A DNA stretch of 64,000 bases from positions 2,784,567-2,848,566 of the forward strand of contig NZ_LIYD01000005.1 of NCBI RefSeq assembly GCF_001278115.1. The letters are read 5' to 3'. How positions within the stretch are numbered: the stretch's first letter is position 1; each line of letters opens with the position of its first letter. Below, one piece after another: positions 34,411-42,400 of the stretch. Below the pieces are notes generated by a model. The model did not search any database, was not told the origin of the DNA, and saw only the letters and a program-made list of their open reading frames with translations. The DNA is from Flavobacterium akiainvivens (lineage in GTDB: Bacteria > Bacteroidota > Bacteroidia > Flavobacteriales > Flavobacteriaceae). The position numbers and the translations under genes were made by a program.

Positions 34411-35253
34411 ATGAAAAAACTAAACCAGTTTGAAAGCCTGCTGCTTGATGAGTTTGAGGAAGAAAAATTTCACCTGCCGGTGCACGGCCACACCTATTAT
34501 GAACTGATATACATAGTTAAAGGCCATGGCATACACCACCTTAACCAAAACCTGTTGCCCTACGGCGAAGGGAGCCTTTTTGCCATTTCGCCCGATGACC
34601 ATCATTATTTTGACATACACAGCAGCACACGGTTTATCTTTATAAAGTTTACTGAAAGTTATTTCAGCTCAAAGAAAAGCCTGTTTAACGATGACCTGCT
34701 CATCAACACCCCACAGCAAATGATGCGCGAAAAGCTACTGAAGGAACAGGTACTGGAGCTTGACGAACCGTGCAGCACCATCCTCAAAAACACCGTAAAC
34801 AACATTACAGCATACAATTGCAGGCAAGACATATCAGCTTCGCCCATTGTGTTTTACCAGGTGCTATCCATTTTCGGGTTGATAAAAGAGGCGCTGGGCA
34901 AAATGCACAAATACCAAAATGGCCCGCAATTTAGCAACAACCAGGTTATTGCCTATATTCATGAAAACATTTACACACCACAACTAATACAGTCAAAAGC
35001 CATATCGCAGCATTTTAACATTGCCCCGTCTTACTTTGGGGCATGGTTTAAGCGCAATTTTAAACTGTCTTACAGGGACTATATCAATAACCTGCGTACC
35101 AAGCTTATTGAAAAGCGCGTTTCGGCAGGCAATATTCCTATTAAACAAATAGCCCACGAGTTTGGCTTTACCGATGAGAGCCATTTCTCAAATTATTTTA
35201 AGAAGAAAAAACAGGCAAGCCCACGCGATGTCCAGAAATCAGCCGGGGTTTAG
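34411..35253 (+). CDS. AraC-family transcriptional regulator
   Basis: A 280-residue regulator. The N-terminal domain (1-130) is cupin-like (HLPVHGHTYYELIYIVKGHG, FAISPDDHHYFDI), typical of effector sensing. The C-terminal 100 residues contain two helix-turn-helix motifs of the AraC/XylS type: IQSKAISQHFNIAPSYFGAWF and PIKQIAHEFGFTDESHFSNYF, ending KKKQASPRDV. It is divergent from the MFS exporter, with back-to-back promoters in ~90 bases. The effector is unknown. The stop overlaps the convergent 2H phosphoesterase by four bases. Confidence 0.9.
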   Translation: MKKLNQFESLLLDEFEEEKFHLPVHGHTYYELIYIVKGHGIHHLNQNLLPYGEGSLFAISPDDHHYFDIHSSTRFIFIKFTESYFSSKKSLFNDDLLINTPQQMMREKLLKEQVLELDEPCSTILKNTVNNITAYNCRQDISASPIVFYQVLSIFGLIKEALGKMHKYQNGPQFSNNQVIAYIHENIYTPQLIQSKAISQHFNIAPSYFGAWFKRNFKLSYRDYINNLRTKLIEKRVSAGNIPIKQIAHEFGFTDESHFSNYFKKKKQASPRDVQKSAGV

Positions 35254-35870
35254 CCCAACTTTATTTCCGTTACCGGAGAAAAGTGCTTATCAGTACCCAC
35301 AGGCCTGCGTAGTATGGTTACTTTCTCGCACAGCCATTCGTTTTGGTAGTCAAAAGGGGTAAAATCTTCAATACGTTCAAAATCTTCAACAGCAATGTTA
35401 CGCGCAATAGTGATATGAGGGTTTATAGTGCGCGGAGGCGGCAGTTTTTTGCCCGGACGGTCAAGAATGCTAATCTGACGGTTTATTTGCTTAGCAGGCT
35501 TCTTTGGCGGGCACAGCAGGTTGTAAATAGCATCAATGGGCTCCGGATTTTCAATTTTAAGATAGAGCGTGCGTTTTTCGCCACTTTTAAAAAAATCGTG
35601 ACCGGCTATTTTTACAGGGAATTTCTTTTGGCCCGAAAGTGCCCTCCTTGCAGCCGATTTTACAACCGCAGCATCAAGCCCTTCCTGCTTATATAGTGAT
35701 ATGTGCGCCACAGAATTAAGGTTACCCGAATCAAGCCCTATCATTTCGTGCAGTTGCTGCTTCATGTTGTCTACATCGGCAATAACGGCATCGCTGGGCG
35801 ACAGGAGCACAAAATACTCATATACCGCCTCGGGGAATAAGCTTATCTGGTTAGGGTTCTTTTTTGGCAT
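35250..35870 (-). CDS. 2'-5' RNA ligase family (2H phosphoesterase) protein
   Basis: A 206-residue cytoplasmic protein with the two H-x-T/S-x motifs of the 2H phosphoesterase superfamily: HISL near residue 56 and HITI near residue 150, in a spacing usual for ThpR/LigT proteins. Family members act on 2',3'-cyclic or 2'-5' phosphate linkages in RNA or nucleotides. The real substrate here is unknown. It overlaps the AraC gene by four bases, tail to tail. Confidence 0.78.
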   Translation of the reverse strand: MPKKNPNQISLFPEAVYEYFVLLSPSDAVIADVDNMKQQLHEMIGLDSGNLNSVAHISLYKQEGLDAAVVKSAARRALSGQKKFPVKIAGHDFFKSGEKRTLYLKIENPEPIDAIYNLLCPPKKPAKQINRQISILDRPGKKLPPPRTINPHITIARNIAVEDFERIEDFTPFDYQNEWLCEKVTILRRPVGTDKHFSPVTEIKLG

Positions 35871-35934
35871 TACGGGTTAATGTGCTGCAAAAATAGTAAG
35901 TTCTTTGTAAATTAGTGCTTTTAAATAGCACAGC

Positions 35935-36324
35935 ATGCAAGACGTTATTGAAAAAATACCTGCAAAAATACTTTCGCGCAAAGACGAAATAACAACCGAT
36001 TTCCTGAAACTGGCTGACAAACACGTTGCCGACCTGATGGATGGCCGCGCCCTGAAACGCTTTCATGCCAAGCATTTTGGCGAACTGCTTTTTGTACACC
36101 CGCGCCATTTAACCAATACCATACAGCTTACACTGAATACTTCGCCCTGCGAAATAATGGAAGAAAAAATACTGGCAGAAGCCAAAAAACTCCTGGCAGA
36201 CAAAACCCTTAGCATTGCCGAAATAGGCCTGCGCTTTGCTTATACTGAGGCTACCAATTTTACCAAGTTTTTCAAAAGCATGACTAATATGACGCCTTTG
36301 CAGTACCGCAAACAACTTCAATAA
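35935..36324 (+). CDS. Small AraC-type HTH protein (129 aa)
   Basis: A DNA-binding protein consisting of little more than the AraC double helix-turn-helix. The first HTH is ALKRFHAKHFGELLFVHPRH; the second is LSIAEIGLRFAYTEATNFTKFF, ending MTPLQYRKQ, the family consensus. The N-terminal 35 residues (VIEKIPAKILSRKDEITTDFL) are helical with no ligand domain. It could be a stand-alone regulator or a truncated one. It is preceded by a divergent 2H phosphoesterase and followed by a terminator. Confidence 0.82.
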   Translation: MQDVIEKIPAKILSRKDEITTDFLKLADKHVADLMDGRALKRFHAKHFGELLFVHPRHLTNTIQLTLNTSPCEIMEEKILAEAKKLLADKTLSIAEIGLRFAYTEATNFTKFFKSMTNMTPLQYRKQLQ

Positions 36325-36346
36325 ACTTACCGAACAAGACATAACA

Positions 36347-36378
36347 AAACACCCCGCCAATGGCGGGATGTTTGTTTT
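36347..36378 (+). terminator. Terminator after the small HTH gene
   Basis: AAACACCCCGCCA (36347-36359) pairs with TGGCGGGATGTTT (36361-36373) apart from one C-A mismatch, followed by TTTGTTTT. It faces the 3' end of the giant adhesin. Confidence 0.75.
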
Positions 36379-36468
36379 ATAAGCCACAGGCTGCTTACTG
36401 CCACCTGCTATCTGTTCCCTCCCACTTTGCTTCGCCAGTTCGCTCCGCTCGTGTGGGGGCCGGGGGGC

Positions 36469-39400
36469 TTACCTCTTCAGTGCAAAGTGGGCTTTAACCG
36501 TCCTTCGGTACTGGCCTTCGGTAAACTCTACTGTAAACCAGTAGTCGTCCGCAGGTACAGGGTTGCCGTTAAAGGTACCGTCCCATCCTTCGCCGTCAGG
36601 GCTGATTTGTTTCAGCAGCTTGCCGTAGCGGTCAAAGATGTAAATGATAGCCTGGTAGCCTTCGGCCTGCAGGCCAATGATGTTCCAGGTGTCGTTGTAT
36701 CCATCCCCGTTTGGCGTGAAGTAATGCGGGTAGTTGATCACACTCACATTCGCTACCACACTGATTGGGTCGTTACAGCCATCGGCAGTCGTATCCATAA
36801 TGTATACCGTGTGCTCGCCAGGGGCTACATCGGTAAATACATTCGAGTTCTGCCATGGGCCTTCAGGGTACAGGCTGTACTGGTACTGCCCGTAGCCTTC
36901 AACCAATACCGTGATGGTCTGGTTCTCGCCAAAGGCGTTGCTTACCACAAAGCCATCGCCTATTGGGCTGGCAGGGCCTGACTGGATTACTTCAAAGCCT
37001 TCTGACGGGTCTGACACACATCCATTCGGTGCAGGGCCGGTTACAATTACAGTGTACGTACCCGGGGCTTCTGCCACATAGTAGCCGTCGCCGTTCGATT
37101 CAACAAGCACACCGTCAAGGTACCAGTCGTAAATGTGGCCGTTTGGTGCCACACCGCTCTGTAGCGTAAGTGGCCTTAGTACTTCGCCGGTTACAAAGTC
37201 TACACATATGGTGTGGTTGTCGCCTTCTGTTGCAATTACAGGCTCAGGTAGCAGCTCAATAACTACTTCAAAGCTTGTAAAGTCAGGACAGCCGCTTACT
37301 GTTGATGTGTTTACTATCCTGGCCCAGATGGTTTGTGTGGTGGCATCAAACGTAGCCGGGGTGGCTATCGCATTGGTGCCGTCTATAGCATCCTGTTCGC
37401 TGGTGTAGTAGGTTACAGTATGTATTGCCGGGTCCTGGCTGCCGATGATATCGGCATCGGCCTGCGTAAGGTCGATGATGAACTGCCCGTCGTTGTCGCC
37501 ATCGGTATCGCACACATCAAAGTCAGGGGTGGTTACATCGCCTGCTATGGCCTGCTCTTCTACCAGTAGCTGTAACTGTACCGTGGTGTTACAGCCTGTT
37601 GGCTCATACTCTACATATACGTCTATCGTCTGGTTGCCTGCCACTACGTTGGTGTAGATATACGGTACAGGGGTACCGTTGTAGCTGAACCTCACGGTGT
37701 AGTCGCCATAATCTGCAGGGTCTACATCAGGGCCCAGGATTTCATCCAGATGGGTATTGAAGTCAAACTGGGCAAAGCCGTCTGTGTTCTGCTCGCATAT
37801 GGCATAAGGCGCTACTGCCCCCTGTGCCGGTAGCGGATGTACAATCAGTGGAAGCTCTACAAGCTGGTAGCATACAGGGTCGTTCGTATTGGTGGTGTTG
37901 GCCATTACCCTTACCCATACGCTGCCCGTACCGCTTACGTAGTTTTCAGGATCTGTAATCTCGTTTGTTGGCGGCTCAGCTATAGCGTCTGCCTGGGTTG
38001 GGTAGTACGCAAAGTGTACTGTAAAGTCGTTATCGGCTATGTCGTCCTCGGCTTCTGTAAGGTCAAATTCCTCTAATCCATCACCTGTAGCGTTCTCATC
38101 ACACAGCTCTAAGGCTTCAGGCGTGAAGTTCGGCGTTGGAAGCGGAAGTACGCGGATACTAAGTGTTGTGAAACTTTCACATCCTTCAGGCGTAACAACA
38201 CGCACAAACAGCACTTCCGGATTGGTTTCATTCTCATATGCCGTAGCTGGCGTTATAGGATTTTCGCCATCAAAAGCTTCCTGTTGTGTCTGGTGATAGG
38301 TAACCACATTACCAATACCCACACCCATTGGGCCAAGAATTTCTGCATCTTTAGTTGTAAGATCAAAGATTGTTGTATTATCATTTGGCAATTCTTCGTT
38401 ACAAACCGTTAGTGGTGTAGGCGTAGTAAGCTGCCAAGGCGCATTAAATATAAGCTGGAAGCTTGAAAGGCTGTAACACTCTGTATCGGTCATTTCTACA
38501 CGCACCCAGATGGTTTGCTCATGTGTACCATTATAGTTAGCCGGGTTAACAATCCTTGGCATCCCATTATTAGCAGCCTGCTGGGTTGCAAAGTACTCTA
38601 TAGTTAGTGTGCCGGCAGCTGCAGCGGTTTCTTCATAAATAAAGCCTTCATAAATGGTAAGGTCTACAAACCTGCGGCCATCCTGCCCGTTATTATCTTC
38701 ATCATCACACAGCACTATATCTTCCAGATCCGGAGCCTGTGGTGCAGGGTTCACAAACAGGGTTATAGCATATACTGTACTTTGGCAAAGGGTATTGTCA
38801 TTAACCGCAACTACATAAATTTCCTGTTCAAAAGGCACGGCGTTAACATAGCTTGCCGGGTTTTCAATAGCGTTAAAGCCATTTTGGGCATCCCACTCTG
38901 TTTCATAAAACGCCACTGAAATATCAGCACCATTATTAACCATATCTTCCACAAGGGAGGTAAGGTCGAAAGTAGCATATCCATCACCATCGGTATCACA
39001 CTCAGTAGTTTCAAGCTCTGTTGGCAATACAAGAATTGGCAGTGGTTCTACACGGATATCTAACAGCACAATCCTGTAACAGCCGGTTTCATTATCGGCA
39101 ACTCGCACAAACACGGTTTCAACACCCGGCTCTACGTTGGTGTAGGCATCTGGGGTGGTAATGGACGGTGTGCCGGCCACAGCCTGCGCATACGTATCAT
39201 GGAAGGTTACAGTAAGGCCAAATTCACCACTTGTTATCTCGTCTATCCTGCTTGTCAGGTCAAATTCTTCCCTGGCATCGCCCGGATTGTTTACATCACA
39301 CAGGCTGTATGGAAGCGGCTGGGTTACTACCGGTAGCGGGTTTACAATAAGCTCAAGCTCTACCACATCATAGCAGCCCGTAGCATTGTTGGTTACCCTG

Positions 39401-42400
39401 ATGTATACGGTAGTACTATCGCTGTTATAGTTTACCGGCGTGGCAATTACCGGCGTACCTGCTTCTGCCGCCTGGGCAGTTTCGAAATAGGTTACGGTAA
39501 ACTGTGCCGGGTTCATGGTTCCAAGCACTTCATCTTCATAAATGGTAAGGTCAAACACACCTATTCCATCAGCATCATTTGTACCGTTATCGCATATAGC
39601 ATAAGCTTCAGCAGGGGTTACCGCCTGTGGCCTTGGGTTTACATTAAGCTGCACTTCAACTATAGTCTGGCACCCTTCAGCAAGTGTAGATGTAAGGGCT
39701 ATATAAAGCGTTTGCGTATTAGGGTTAATATTTTCATAAGCCGCTATTTCGGCTGCCGTTATAGGGTTTTCGTCAAACTGGGCATCCTGAATGGTTTCAT
39801 AAATACCAACAGTTACATTTGGCTGGTTACCAAAAACCTGGTCTATAACCGTTTGAAGGTTAAAGATACCATGACCGGCATCGTCTATAGCACACGTAAA
39901 CAGCGGGGTTGGCTGTGCGGCAGGCACAGGAGGCTGTACTATAATCAGGTCAAACTGGTCTTCGGCAGTACAGTTAGGTACTGTTCCTGTTTCGGCATAC
40001 ACATATACCGTTTGGGTTGTAGTTAATACTGTACCCGGAGCAATAGGCGTGCCCTGCCCACCTGGCTGAGTATAGTAGCTACCTACAGCAAGTGCAGGAA
40101 GCGTATACGTTTGGCATGAATAAACCGTATCTTCAAAATCAGGCAGGTAAACCGAATTAACCGTTACCACATAACTATGTTGGTCAAAACAAGTATGCGT
40201 ATCACTACCTGTTGCAGCATAGATATATACCGTTGCAGTAGCATTTATTACATCGCCTGCATTAAGCTGCGTACCGGTACCCATAGAACCTGTAAAGTAG
40301 TTACCCACCGTAAGTTGCGGCAGTACATATTCAAAACATACCGAAAGGTCTTGCTGGGTATCGTTAACTACAGGAGTCTGGTAAATAGTTATGGTAAATT
40401 CATGCTCATCGTTACAGTTAAGGCGCCCACCAAGCTCTGCATACACATATAATGTTGTATTAGTAGTTATTACATCTCCTGTATTTAGCATTACCTGCCC
40501 TGCAACATCAGGACCACCCGGAAGCGTATAGTAATCGCCCACGTTTAATGCCGGAAGCACATAACTATCACACGACTCGACATCAGCAATATCATCGGCA
40601 TCAATAGAGTATATATTTATAAAGAAGCTGTTTTCGCTAAAACAATCAGCATCTGTAGCCGATGCTGCATAAATGTATAGAGTAATATCTTCTGTTATAA
40701 CCTCTCCTGCTGCGTGAGATACCTGGCCCGGCACATCAGGGCCGCCCGGAAGCTCAAAATAGTTACCTACTGTAAGAGGGTCAAGCACATATTCATCGCA
40801 AATTTCAACGTCAGAACGTGCATCGGTAACCGGTGTAACGTGTATGGTTACAAGGAAACTTTCTTCGTCTGTACAGTTTGGCACAGTAGCCGTTTGCGCA
40901 AAAACATAAATAGTTTGGGTTGTAGTAATTTCAGCACCTGCAAGCAATAGTGTACCCGTACCACCTGGGCCGGTATAGTAATTACCTGTTGCAAGTTGCG
41001 GAAGTACATAAACATCACAAATTTCCACATCATCCACCGCAGCTACAATAGGGGTTGGGTTAATGGTTATGGTAAAGAAATTGTTATCTGTACAGTTAGG
41101 CTCAACAGTACTTTCTACATACACATATACATCCTGTGTTTCGGTAATGATATCTCCGGCAAAAAACGGTGTACCGCCACCGGCAGGTGCTGAATAATAA
41201 TTACCAAAAAGCAGTTCCGGCAGCTCATAACCATCGCAGGCGCTAACATTAGCAGGCGGCTCCGGGTTAATAACAACCGAGAAGATTGTTTCTGTTGAAC
41301 AGTTTGGCACACCACCTGTTTCGGCATAAATGTATATATCCTGCGAAACAGTTATTTCGGTACCGGCAGGATATAACGTACCTGTACCACCGGGGCCGGT
41401 ATAGTAGTTACCCGTTGTAAGTTCCGGCAATATATAGCTGCCACACACCGCAACATAACCCGGATCTGGCACCACAGGAGACGGCTTTATGGTAACCGTA
41501 AAGGTTTCCTGGTCGCTACACGCCGGGGTAGTATCAGTTTGTGCATAAATATAAATAGTCTGGTTAGTATCTATAGGCGTACCTACAGCTATAGGACCCA
41601 CACCGTTAGCCGAAGAAAAATACCCTCCAACCGCAAGCGGGGGAAGTATATACTCGCCACACACAAGCTGGTCTGGCACATCTGCCACATCTATATTATT
41701 AATAGTTATGTTAAATGTATTTTGAGATGTACAGTTTGGCACTGTTGGGTTAGCCGCATATACATAAACAATTTGAGATGATGTAATAACATTACCGGCA
41801 AAGAGCTGCGTACCTGTTCCGTTCGGGCCTGTCCAGTACTGGCCGCTGCTTAGTGCCGGAAGCGTGTAACTTGCACATGCCGACACATCTTCAGGATCCG
41901 GAATTACAGGCTGGTTTGTAATAGTTACTGTAAAGTTATTATTAGCCGTACAGTTTGTACCGCTTGTTACCGGCACATAAACGTAAATGGTTTGAGTAGC
42001 GGTAATGGCAGTACCTGCCGCTATAGGGCCAACGCCGTTAGGGCTGCTGTAATAACCACCTACTGTAAGCGCAGGAAGGGTATAGCTGGTACACTCGGTT
42101 ACGTTTGCAGGCACCACAGAGCCATTTATAATTGTTACCGTAAACGTGCGCTGTGTAGTACAGTTTTGTGTACCACCCGTTTGTGCCCAGGCATAAATAG
42201 TTTGGTTAGTAGTAATTACAGTGTTAGCAGGCAGCATTGTACCGCCGCCGTTTGGCTGGGTATAATAGTTACCCACCGCAAGCGCCGGAAGGGTATAGCT
42301 GTTACAAGCCACCACGTTAGGAATGTTAGGAATGTTAGGGCCTGCCGTAACCGTAACAACAAAACTGCTTTGTGCACTACATGGCGGTGTAGTGTTGTTA

